64,000 bases of DNA from assembly GCA_003008705.1 (NCBI GenBank), contig PDUO01000075.1:101962-165961 (forward strand), in the 5' to 3' direction. The position numbers and the translations under genes were made by a program. Source of the DNA: Pezicula radicicola. Taxonomy: Eukaryota > Ascomycota > Leotiomycetes > Helotiales > Dermateaceae. Below, one piece after another: positions 34,506-46,100 of this stretch. Below the pieces are notes generated by a model. It was not told the DNA's origin and ran no database searches. It was given only the letters and a program-made list of their open reading frames with translations. The stretch's first letter is position 1. Every line of letters starts with the position of its first letter.

Positions 34506-36674
34506 ATGGAGCCAAACTCAGCGACAAGTAGTCCTACTATTCGGTATTCTCCGCGCCTGAAGCTGCTACCGAAGCTTCCACCACCAGCCTTTGATATTGG
34601 CGAATTTGGCGCCGTGATGGACGAGGCATTTGGTACAGAAGAAGGGCAAAGGCCGGTGCGAGATCCAGATTCAGACGAAGGAACCTTCTTCGACCTCAAG
34701 CCACCAGTATCAACGACCAGTAATGTTAAGCTGGAGGATCTTGTTAAGCGGCTTTTCTCGCCTGAACATCTACACTTCATTCTTGGAGACCACAACTTAT
34801 TCCACCGGTTCTCTGCTTTCCTCAATCGATACAGGCCATACTTAGTGCCGACTCTGGTCCGATATCTGGAGATGAGAAAGGTTATGAAAGCAATTGAGTA
34901 TGCCAACGCTGTCGCTAAAAAAATCCGATGGCCTACTCAGTCCGATCACTACAGATTTTCTGGAACAGGTGCTGCATCTACAGACGGGCGTTTTGATGAT
35001 TTTGCGAGCAAAGAGATGCTTCTATTAGTATCAGAAGCGCTGCCGGCCTTTGTTACATTTACCTTAATTGACACTGTGGGCGATTGTGTCGCAAGAGATA
35101 TCACAGGTCAAGGGATTCCTGTATTCCGGGAGCTAGTTGGTGAGCTTGGAGAAATCTTCTGTCTAACTGACCCATCTACACACGATAATCCTATAATATA
35201 TGCTTCGGAAGGTAAGTAATTGCTCCATGACATTCAATTCCCTTTTCTTAGACATGTGTGTCGTCGGTTTTAAGCGATGCGATACTTGCTCTTTCTTCCC
35301 TTTTTAGAGGCGTATCCGAGCATCTTCATGAGCCAGTCGCTAAAACCAGTTCTTGCAGAATTCCACAAAACTACACAGTACGGAACTACGTTCGCAATAG
35401 ACCGCAACTGTCGCTTTTTACAAGGGCCTGGAACCGATAAGAATTGCACCTTGCGACTGGCCCAAGCAATTGCGCGAGGCGAAGAAAGCATGGAAACATT
35501 GCTCAACTACCGTCGAGATGGAAGTCCCTTTGTCAACTTACTTATGTGCGCGCCTCTCTACGATGACAAAGGAATTGTACGATACTTCATCGGCGCACAG
35601 GTAGATGTGAGCGGCCTTGTCGAAGAGGGGAGGGGGATTGAGTCCTTTCGAGCCCTACTCCAGAATGACCAAGCCGACAATGAGTATAAATATTCAAACA
35701 CACCCGATAGCAGAGGATATTTCTACAAAGCCAAGGTTCAAGAGACTCTATCGAGATTACAGGAATTAAGCTCCATGTTCAGCCAGGACGAGTCGGATGT
35801 CGTCTTCAGAAATAGTCGTGCTGGCGTTTTTGACAATGCTATGTCTACAGATGCTAGCTCGATATCAAATGGCATATCGAGCGTGAAGAACAGAAATCAA
35901 ACAAAAAGAATTATTGCCACAGAACAAAGAGTCGATATTGGGCTCAGCTTTTCCAACCTTGGGCTGGGAAATACTGCAAGAAGTAGCAACCTTCCAGGCG
36001 TGTACAAGCATTACCTGCTCGTCCGTCCTCATCCATCACTCAAAATCATCTTCGTATCACCATCCCTCCGTCTTCCTGGTCTTCTAAGAACCCATCTCTT
36101 CTCCAAACTCGGCGGGCCGACGCAGACAATGGCAGCTCTAGAAGATGCCTTCCGAGACGGCGCATCCGTCACTGCGAAGATCCTCTGGCTACCAAAGAAC
36201 AGCCATACAGACAGAGGACGATCAGCCGAAGTGAAGCCACGTTGGATCAGATGTACGCCCCTGTTGGGCTCCGACGATCGGGTAGGAGTCTGGATGATTA
36301 TTCTCGTCCCGACAGATCTCGACCCTACGGGATATCGGAGTCACGTAGCAGATTTGGTGGACGAAGTAGCAGCCGACCGGAAGAGAATAGGGATGTATTC
36401 AACACCATCACGAAATTCTTCAAGAGCGCCATCTAGAACTGGATCAAGGGGTAATGGAAGTATCGACGGCTACGACGACGGAGGCTTTGGCCTAAAGAAA
36501 AAAGTGATACCTACGGCTAGCAATGGGGCAACAAGGCATGGCCGTACAGATAATGCTTATGCTGAGTATCTCAGAAGTTCATCGTCAACCGGGGGCTCGC
36601 GTGAGGATATGAAGAGGAGGAAAGATAGCGATGCTACGAGCAAAAGGGAGAGCGGGGCGTCTGAGATATTTTGA
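34506..36674 (+). CDS. RGS-LOV blue-light photoreceptor (BcLOV4-like)
   Basis: Two exons (34506-35211, 35359-36674) give 673 aa. Residues ~75-145 resemble an RGS helix bundle (KLEDLVKRLFSPEHLHFILGD, LEMRKVMKAIEYANAVAKKI). The LOV core follows: TDPSTHDNPIIYASE / EFHKTTQYG, then DRNCRFLQGPGTDKNC, with the photoactive Cys at residue ~253, NYRRDGSPFVNLL, and FIGAQVDVSG with the flavin-contacting Gln. The acceptor at 35358 was chosen over the nearer one because it restores this canonical LOV sequence. The C-terminal part has a linker and a conserved unknown domain (HYLLVRPHPSLKIIFVSPS, GVWMIILVPTD), then a Ser/Arg/Lys-rich tail. Botrytis RGS-LOV moves to membranes in blue light; the same role is inferred. 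The usual Gly of the GxNCRFLQ motif is Asp here. The start uses the first ATG in frame. Confidence 0.9.
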
Positions 36675-38099
36675 TCATATACCCAAATTTTATGCGTCGA
36701 CTTTGCTCATTATTAAAATCCGCTTTTCTTCACGTATATAATATAATAGGGTATTTTGGGGTAACCACCGGAAAGGTTACCAATACAAATGGATGGAATC
36801 CAGAAGTTAATATCATACAAATTTTAGTAATGGCGAAGAATATTCAACCAATGATTCTAGTACTATAACATAGCATTGATATAAGTGTCTTCGTGAGTAG
36901 AATTTGAAGCAATGGCTATTCTCGCACTTTTCTCAGTATCTTCCTAATTTTGGGTACTTCCTAGCCGTACCTAATTACACGATTAGCGAGGCAAGTTATG
37001 CAAACTAGTAAGTTATAGGTACTAAAATCAAGAGAGTTTCTGTACTTGCTCCTACTTGGCTATTATACTCCATTAAATACCTTCTAGTGTGCATCAATTT
37101 GACAAACTAAATTTGAGTGGTTTTACTTATTCATATACGTATGTTTATGGATTAAGCGAATCATGAACTCGTCGGTAAGCTCCCTGGAATAAGAAGTACG
37201 GTATTCGTCATCGTGAACTTTCTTTCCCTGCGATCTTGTTGAGAGGGGTTTCTGGGTGATATATTACACAGGTGAGATTTGACAAATGGTTGTTGAAGTA
37301 ATTGGAGTAGTGCCATCCGCGGAAGGGGTTTAGAGTATGTATGGAGGTAATAGTTGAAAATAACTTAGTTACTTTCAGGTGTGAACTACGAATTTGGATT
37401 TTTTGTTGGGTGGTTGTTCTAAAGTATTGGGTTTGAAAAAGGATGAGGGGTGAAGAGGTGTACAGCAATTTATTAGTTATAATTAGCAGGGGGGAATAGC
37501 TTTTTTATGATTGTCGAATGAATAGTTGTCATATTATGCAAGTAATCCTCAGTGTTAGAAGTAGAGTTGGGGAGAACCTCGGGACTTGACAGGTGATAAA
37601 ATAAGACAATACAATTCTGTCTCATAACTTGCGAGTGTAGCTGTGCTCTTGTATAATTTTTGCTGTTCAAGGGAACGTAGTGTAAAGATACACAGGGAGA
37701 GGAAGTTGCCCTGCTATACATGTGACCATCGAAATTAAATATACTCGGATTGTATCTCCTTGTAGTGCTAGGGTTTCTCAAATCTCATTACAGTAAGCAG
37801 GCAATGATCTCACAGCATTTCATTCATGTACAATATCTAAAAAATATTTTGTGTATATTCAAAATGGTTATGTGACATAAAAAGACCCCAAGATAAAATG
37901 AACCTGAAGCCCATGCTACCGGTGAGCTGAACTACCTACAGCTTTATGCCTATGCCATAATGAATCTCGTGACTGACCTCTGTGTGACAAAGGAAATCAT
38001 CCGCAACACAAAGGTGTGCAGTTGTAATGAATAAATGTGAAGGAAGTCGTATACACTTAACAGAAATCAATCCATCCAGAACTTCCTGCCACTAGCATC
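36675..38099. other. Convergent intergenic region
   Basis: About 1.4 kb, AT-rich, between the 3' ends of RGS-LOV and the 2EXR/zinc-knuckle gene. No gene or clear repeat found. Confidence 0.4.
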
Positions 38100-40131
38100 T
38101 TAAATGCAAGTCTTCCTCGAGTATTCGGCACCTGAAAGAAACTCAGGACAGCGGGGCTTATCGTGTCTACGGCTACCACAAAAAGAGCAGAGGTTATGGC
38201 ACTCCGCCCAGACGTGATTCTCGCCGCAAAAAGCACAGTGCAAGTTATCAAGTCTAACTTGCATGACAATTTGCTCGAGGTCCTCGTCACGTAGCAAGTT
38301 CTGTCTCCGCTCACGGCGTCGAGAAGTCGCTCTGTCTTTGATGAACTGAATGGTAGGCTGAGCACAGTCCCAGTCGATTTCAACATCAAACTTATAGTCG
38401 GGACGCTCGATGATCACTTCAAGATCCTTTAGACTCTGAATCTCGCGAATACCTCTAAATATGGGCTCTAAGGCCTCCTCCGTTGACGCTGGCTTTTCGT
38501 CGGATGGTACGAAGTCGTCCAGCGTAACCACAAGTCGAAGCTTCTCCAGGCCGATACAAAGACTACAAATGAAGGGGATGTAGAGATGCAGGCTTGACAT
38601 AAGGTCATCGTGACGGGTTGTGTGGTACAGGCAGTTATGGAGTATAGGCGTACCGCGGAAAGTCATGCTCTTTAGCATAGCCGCCTTCTCCGGGCCGATG
38701 GTGTGCAAAAATCGGAGGAAGGGATCATGATAAAGCCATCCAGGGATGTCGAGTATCGATGCACGAGAGCGAATATCGATGATCCCCTGTTGAATCTTGT
38801 CGTCCCAGTCATCATCGAATCGTGGCTTTGTGGGATCAGGGAGGATAACCTCATTGATCTCTGGAATATAGGTAGGCTGACTTGCATATAGGCTACCTTT
38901 GAAATTTCGGTGGTTCATTCTGAAGGTGTAGCTGTTCTTGCCATAAAGAATGATGGTGCCAGCAGCGTGGAATTCCTTGGAAGCCCGCAACATTGTTGCA
39001 TCGAGAGCAGGCCGGTCGCAAACTTCGTGAAGTTCCAAGTATGAACCCCATTGATCATTTCGTACTAGAAACACAATGTCTTTGATAATCTCTCGTCTAC
39101 CTTTGTACTCATCATCTAACGAGTATAAATCGCAATCTAGCATGTAGACTGCGTCCCTGTAGTGTGTCTTCCAATTGGAGACTTTGGTAAAAGGACTCAA
39201 CGAGCAATCGCCTGGAGTGAGAATATACTCATAGATTAGAGCTCGTATCTCTGTGTCATTAAGTTAGTTGGAGTAATTTAAACAGATTGTTGTGGCCTCA
39301 CCTCGGGGGAGTTTCATGAAATGCCGTGGATGGGTTGCAGGCAAATTCCACCCAGCCTCAGCAGGGTTTCGAATCAATGGATTTACGCGGTGTGGTCGAT
39401 CAACATCCCGGCATTTGAGGTGCATAGGCGTCCTTATGTAGTTTCTATTGTTGTCGTTTGACTTGACAGTTGGCCGGTTTCGTGGTTTATAACTAGGATT
39501 AAAATAACCCAAGGCTGCAATTTGTCAGTTGCTATATCCGAAGAGTCAGGACTTCTGCAACTTACTATCCCCCCAAATACAGCGCGTTCCCATGTCATCC
39601 AAGAAGAAGATACCAGTCAAAGGGCCGCCCAAACGATCGATTCGGTCATTCCATTGTGCTGCGTATTTTTGTGCGGCGACATTGGGTTCGTCTTCACGGA
39701 ATTCCTCCTGTGCTTTTACCCACGCATGGTCGGAAAATGATTCGGTCTCTCGAGCGTGCGCATTTGCCTTCTCGACCGCCTGCTCATTGGTGTAAAATGA
39801 AGAGACATTTCCCTATGAGTTGCTCGGTTAGCCTAATTCGAATTCGCAACATTATGAGACTTACGTTGGTATGATCAAAGTCAGGAGCCAGCGAGCGCCC
39901 ATCCCAAATAACGTCTTTGTTGTGGGGCTTCGTTATATTCTTCTCCTTGCAGTCGGGACAGTCTTTTGCCATGTGATTGGCACTTTCGCAGATGTAGCAC
40001 TTCTTTTGTATATAGAGCTCCAACTGTTTGCCCTCGAACTTCTCGCCTCGCTTCTTGAAAGCATTGTCGTTACCATGGTCAAGCCCTTCATTTGAGGACT
40101 GTGACAGCTTGGAATCCGCGGAACTCTTCAT
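38100..40131 (-). CDS. 2EXR-domain protein with zinc knuckles at both ends
   Basis: Four exons (40131-39865, 39812-39566, 39514-39302, 39250-38100) give 625 aa. Near the N-terminus is a CCHC knuckle, CYICESANHMAKDCP. The middle has HFMKLPRGEIRALIYEYIL, the LPxEIRxxIYxY signature of the 2EXR domain found in many fungal proteins of unknown role. The third exon-exon junction falls inside that motif, which supports it. The C-terminus carries two more knuckle-like motifs, CAFCGENHVWAEC and CSFCGSRRHDKPRC (CX2CX4HX4C spacing). The knuckles suggest binding to nucleic acid, but no function is known for this combination. The track-like start inside the last exon is not an ATG; the true start is the ATG at 40131. 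Structure is good, function unknown. Confidence 0.83.
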
Positions 40132-41913
40132 TGTGTCGAGTTAAATCCAAGATGGTATTCGCGATGTCGTGAACTTCCTGTCAGTTAGCGTGAATGACTC
40201 AAATGAATGGGTTGAACAAGGACTGGATCCGTATGAACCACCAGGTCTGAGCATGAAAGCAGTAACTGCATCAAGGGTATGATGGTCGGTATGTGTAGGA
40301 AGATGTTGAGCCTTACTTGGAAGATTCTTGTGGATTACGCAATTGGTATGTGCAATTCACCACAACTTGAGTAGGGATGGTGATCCTGAGTTGGCAGATG
40401 AGATGTCCCCCGGAGGATGTTCTGGTTGAGATGATATGGAAAGGTAGGTGTTAATGAAGAAGTTGTGATTCGGAGAGGGAAAGGACGTATTGGATGTTGA
40501 GGTTCTCTTGTAATGCTGTGCACAAAAGAGGTTGTTGATGGAAGAAAGAAAAGATGCCGAGGTCGATGAGGCTCTGCCTATATATACTATTTCAAATCAT
40601 AGCCTGCGACGCTAAAATCGGTCCAGGAGAGTCTAGGAGGTGAATGAGGATAGAGGGAGCTCCAGGGGGTAGTTTGCAGTGTTTGCTCGCCTGTATCATG
40701 TGATAATCGTAACGGTCTTAAGCGACCGTGTGAAAAGGGGGGAGAAGCTTCTTCTATTCACCATCTGGGCGGTCGGATGAGTAGTATATGAGCACTCATA
40801 AATCATGGCTGAGCGAATACAGTGACTCAGCCCTAATCCAGCCTTTACACAAAGTATATGAGGGCTAAAAGCAGATACAACACAAACTTCATATTTTGGG
40901 CATTGGACTAGGAAATCATTCATGTGTAATCCCAGGTGGATCTATATCAACTAATTCTTTACACCCACGTTGCCACTATTAAGAGAAGACAGCAGTTAAA
41001 CAAGTCCGGACTAGAAAGAGCAAGCGAATTAGTTGCTCCTGCACTGGTCTTCCCAACTTGAATCAAGTGCAGATATGCATAGGCAGTCATTTAACTTCAT
41101 TCGAATGTGATATGTAAAGCAACGTGGCCCGGCTTGAATGCACATTTACTACAGAGAACAAGGTGAGATGGGAGTAGACTTATGAACTTGAAATGCATGT
41201 TGCAAAGTCCCTGTGTTCCTGGGACTACTTCTCCATGGCAGGCCACCTTGACGATAACCCTTTCCTACATTGACTAAAGTCTACTGAGAGAGTCTATGTC
41301 TGATGGGAAGGGCGTATTAATACCACCAAGCAGCTTTATTTGCCATAAGAACAGCACAGATAGTTTCAAGCCTAAGAAGACAACGAACAAGCATGAGTTG
41401 CGCAATCACCGCCTGAGCACATGATTCAAGAGGAGGTTCGGTCTTCCACTGCCTCTACCGTGTTTGTGATAGCGGTACTGAGGTGCGATTGATGTTGTAT
41501 GATGCCTTGTTGTTCTTTGAGCGAAGTCTGATGTGGTCTAAAAATAGACGGGAGATGATCTCGATCTCGATTCCCAGAAACTGCGCCGCTACATATTAAC
41601 CAGCCCAGTTCTCTCGCAACCACCCCTTTCAACCCTCTTGTACGTCTCTCGTCCGTCCTTTTGGGATTATTCTCAATCATACTCGTTTGAGCAGAATATG
41701 TCATAACCCTGAAGGATTTTGCGCCATGTTCGAAAAGGTATTTACGCGCCGAGGCAAGGAGGAGAAAGGCGGGGCCTTCGCTGCTGGGCAATGAATGCGA
41801 TATAGAACGACATGTCGAGCAACCAGCAACCACAGATGTTACGCCCAAGCGCAGAGTAACCATTGCATCCTTGTCGCGGAAACAGAAGTAGGCAATTGTG
41901 TGGTGCTTCTTCT
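40132..41913. other. Intergenic region
   Basis: About 1.8 kb between divergent starts of the 2EXR gene and the broken gene at 41914. No coding frame with family resemblance. Several short open frames on the minus strand overlap the start of the broken gene and look like shadows. Confidence 0.4.
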
Positions 41914-43110
41914 ATGTCGTTGGTATCTACAGTCGTCTTCCATCTCATGGAAAGCAGCTCCCACATCATCGAAACGGCTAGTTCAACCCTCACGAAAACA
42001 TATGGCTCGATCACGAACTCAATCACGCAATCATTCGAGTCTCTTACCAATCCGCAGACCTCCGAAGAGATAGCAGGCCTCATGACTGAGTTTTATGAAC
42101 TTCTCGCGAAGATGGGATACTATGATGCTGCCATAATACAACATCCTATACACAACCCGGGCGTCAACGTGTCGCAGGCGCTCGAACTCGGATATCCCCC
42201 AAAGGCAATTCAGTTTATGCAGATGCTGCCATACATCAAGTCGTATGACAATGAGGGCGAGTACGAGCTTCAGTGGGGAGGTTCAGACAATAAATTCATG
42301 CTCTCCGGAAGATTTGCCGACCTGAGGGAAGAAGGCGCCTTGTCAGAATGTCGGGACCCGTTGTCTAACGTCGAGGAAATGCACGGATGGGATGAGCCGG
42401 GCGGGAAGTACATGAAGCTAGGTTATGTGTATCTTATGTTTCTAGGCAACCATGGCGCATTCATGATCCTAAATGTTCAAAACTAACAACTGTGGACCAT
42501 CGATTCAGAACCGGGTAACGCAGATCCCATGCTTCAAGGTCCGGAAGAGGAAGTGTCAAACAACGAGAATTCTATAGACAACTACCGCTCGAGGCCAGCT
42601 AGAGATGCGCTAAGGTATTACATGCAGAAGTTCGCTAATCTTGAATGGATACCAGGTAGATTGCACAATGGCACTTATGATGGAGACAACTACAGACGCA
42701 TGTATCTGGAAAATGGGTGGCCAGATAACTTTAACAGTAGTGGCCTTACGGCTACTCGAGTGCAATGGGAGGTAGAGCAAGATGTACGCAGGATTGCTGA
42801 GCAACCATTCGAAGATGTACGACGTCTAGAATGGCACATCAAGTCCAACGCCGAAGCCGAGGTGAGGTATCTCCAGTAGATACTAGATGTTGATGCTGGG
42901 GAGGAATTGCCGGATAAGCAAGTGCTCAAATCGGACGGGTCTGAAGATAGGGTGAAGTATAGGCAGGATATCGTCGATTTACTGCAGCAATCGAGAGAGG
43001 AAAAGCCACGCTTGGAGGAATAGCTGGCTGCCGCTCGAGACCTCGTAAAGTCGGTCGATCCGGCCGTTGCAAAGGCGAGAGGAGAGGATTGCAGCATACG
43101 GAGAGTATAG
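41914..43110 (+). pseudogene. Unrecognised fungal protein, frame intact except three nonsense codons
   Basis: One reading frame runs from the ATG at 41914 (MSLVSTVVFHLMESSSHII) to a TAG at 43108. It is interrupted only by TAA at 42484, TAG at 42877 and TAG at 43021. No frameshift occurs over 1.2 kb, and the peptide remains protein-like on both sides of every stop (NVQN*QLWTIDSEPG, EVRYLQ*ILDVDAGEE, KPRLEE*LAAARDL). Each stop is one C-to-T change from CAA or CAG. Visible segments include MLPYIKSYDNEGEYELQWGG, GWDEPGGKYMKLGYVYLMF, a LEWIPGRLHNG block and a coiled-coil-like end. I do not recognise the family with confidence. An intron removing the first stop is conceivable (ACTAAC near 42482 and TTCAG at 42509), but it would delete conserved-looking residues. 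Confidence 0.65.
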
Positions 43111-46100
43111 ATGGTGGTGATAAATTTGCTGTGTCTTTGTGTAATGTTTGTTTTTTTGAGCCAAGGCGACCCAATATACCCCTATAGCGTAATGCTTAAT
43201 GCAGCTTCTTCCTTCTTCGAGTCATATATTTCCAAGTAGTTTTCTCTCGTATCTAGATCTGTACGATCATCTCAAGTTTTTGATTTGCCTATGATTCTCC
43301 CCGGGATCCGGGATATGTATGGGAAAGTACTTATGCTTTAGAATTGCGGTCAGAGGTTGGCGTGGGGGTTATTGAATATCTTGTTTACCAACAAAATTTT
43401 CTGTCATTTCTCATGGGCCACAAGTTCCAAAACTTAAACTTGCTCAGTTGCACAACTCATTACAAAGCTCAGGTGTTGAGGAGGGCGCCACTATCTTCCA
43501 ATGACGAAGGCCACTCAATGAGGGATCTTGAAAGCTCTAGATCGGGATTCCCAGTTCCTCGGTTACGCTTCAACTCCAGTGAGTGGCTCAGAGCGACTTG
43601 CACATTTTAAATTCTATGCTACAGTCACACAATTGTCTGAGTTAATCTGCAAGGAGAAAAGTCTATTTATGATTGCTCGAGCTCTCGTTCGTCTAAGTAG
43701 ACATTATTATCTGTATGAAAAAAACAATCCGCGGACGCCTCGGAAAGCCCGACAAATAAGCAGTAGTCTATCTTGAAGGTTTCGCAGTACTATACATATT
43801 AAGAAGAATAGGCCACCACAAAGTGCCCCACCGAGGGGCAGAAGCGTGCGACCAGCCAAGCCAAGAAAATGCCAGAAATAACCACCACTCTCCATCCCAA
43901 TTGCCAACCGTTTATGCAATGCAGAAGGTAAAGGCTGCCGACACGGCGGGGAAAACAAATGCAAGCCACAAAGCAACACAGAAACGCCGAAGTTGAACAC
44001 AAAAAATTGACTTTTTTTTCTCTGCAGCAAAAATAAAGTGGAACGAGAGATCCAAAGGAAGTATCTGTACAAATGTGCCCTCCTCGTTCAAGGCAGACGA
44101 GCTAGGAGCTGTTGTGCTCCAATCTCTAAGTTGCGGTGTAGAGTCGAGCGAGGTAGGACGGAGCGAGGCTAAGGAGAGCCTAGACCGAGAGAGATGAAGT
44201 GATAGCGGAGATGTTGAGGTCGGCGCGAGATTTGAAACAAACGATGACTTTCATACGAAGTGTAAAGAAGGCAAGGTAGCTTTGCGTAACGAAGATGTTG
44301 AAGATGGGTCGATGACTTGGGCGTTGAAGATGGCGTTGTCGAGAGACACTGTTGGAAACGGCTGGTACCGAAAGTGTGTGGTGACACTACTTTCTGTTGA
44401 AGAACCTAGAGTGGGTGGACAGGTAGTATGGTGGGACCGAGCCGCTGCTGCAGTGTATCGTAGCAGACAACGTGCTGTAAGCTGTGACATATCGAAAGCT
44501 CGTGGAAAGCGGCTGGCCGCATGAGAATAGTATGTACATGACCAAAATGGGTCGTCGTCGTGGTCGTCGTGGTCGTTGGAGAAAGTGGATTCTGGAGGGG
44601 AATGTGTTAGCAACGTGGATTCCGGGGACTAGTTAGTTGGTTGAAGCTTGGGGATAATATTAGAAAGGCGAAAGTTTTGATGGTCGGACCAGAGAGGGAA
44701 TGTGTGTGTGTGTGAGAAGAGAGAGACTTCTCTCTCCAGGCTTCGGGCTTCTGGCAGCGGATAGCTCGCTTTCCACGTGACTAAATGTTCACATGTGAGG
44801 TCCTTCTCTCGCGTCGCGTCTCTTCTTCCTCTTATCAGCGGCCGCATCGCGATAAGGAACCTAACTTCAAGCCCCCCCTGAAACGTCCAGGCTGCGCCCC
44901 AGGAACAACCACCAAAGCCTCAACCACAGCCCTTTTTGCCACAACTCACCTCACCGAAAACCAAACAAAAATGGAAGGTTTGGAAGGGCGCGGAAACAAC
45001 TGCAAGGGGAAAAAAAAGGGTCTGACTCACTAGGCAGAAATATCTGTTCAAGCGTCATGGCGGCAATACTAATGACTGCTTTTTGTCGATAACCGGGAAG
45101 AAGGTGCTCGTTTCAGATGACGGCAGGGCTGAATGGAAGCTGAGCATTCATTTGCCGTATTCTAAGGTTCGGATGGTCAGCAATGGAAGAACAGGGAGAG
45201 TACGAGCTCGTAAGGGCGCGTAGGTTGGGAGATGGATGCGATGGCATGGAATGCTACGGGAAATAATGCATGATGCTGCTGATCCGGTGCTGATGTTGAT
45301 AAGTTGGGAAGTACAGAGAAAAGAACATACCGGTATCTCTGGTAGAACCACTCCCACCACTTGGTTTCTTAGGAGGTTTGCGGCTGCCATAACCTGTATC
45401 CCTTATCCCTCTATCCTCGTCGTCTCCCTTCAACATAGACCGGGGTGCAAGGGCAAAGAGGGTGGAAGACATGTCGAAGTTGCGAGATGGCAGACGATGA
45501 GATAGTAAGTAACGATAGTTTTGACGATGACGATGAGCAGATGGGAACGGTTATAGTGAGGATATCTGATGGGATCTGGATTATTGGCAGTAGTGACTTG
45601 TGAGGTAGAAGTTTTTTTTGGAAAAGGGAGCGTTGGGGTCTTTATATCGAGCTCGCCTTGTTACTATGCCCCCAAGCGACTTTTATCTTACTCAGGTCAG
45701 GTCCTAGCTACCTAGCTACCTAGCAAGCAAGCATAAATGGCAGCATAGCGTCATGTTGCCCAACCTGTGTACATATTAGCTGCCTTAGCAGAATGCTGTG
45801 TTCTTTGGCTTGCTGCCTTGCCTTGCCCTCTTCAAGCCTTGAACCCTCGGTCTGCCTGGCCCAGCAGCCAGAGAGACGCCTGGGATGGTGGTTAGCTAGC
45901 GAATTCACAACTGCTTGCTTGTCATAACGCCCGTGGATGCCCTGCCTAACCTGGCATCTTACTACCTAGTAAGTCCCTAGTAAATACTGACTAGCAAGCA
46001 TCGTAACCCACCTTACCTGCCAGAATCCGAAGGGGCAATACTGTGCCGGTAGGGCAGGGGAGCCCACCAGCCCGTCACGGCGCCGTGGCCGATATGATGA

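Noticed and set aside
44251..44613. Minus-strand open frame of 120 codons with protein-like patches
   Set aside because: It begins at TTG rather than ATG, the opposite strand is also open for 80 codons, and I recognise no family.
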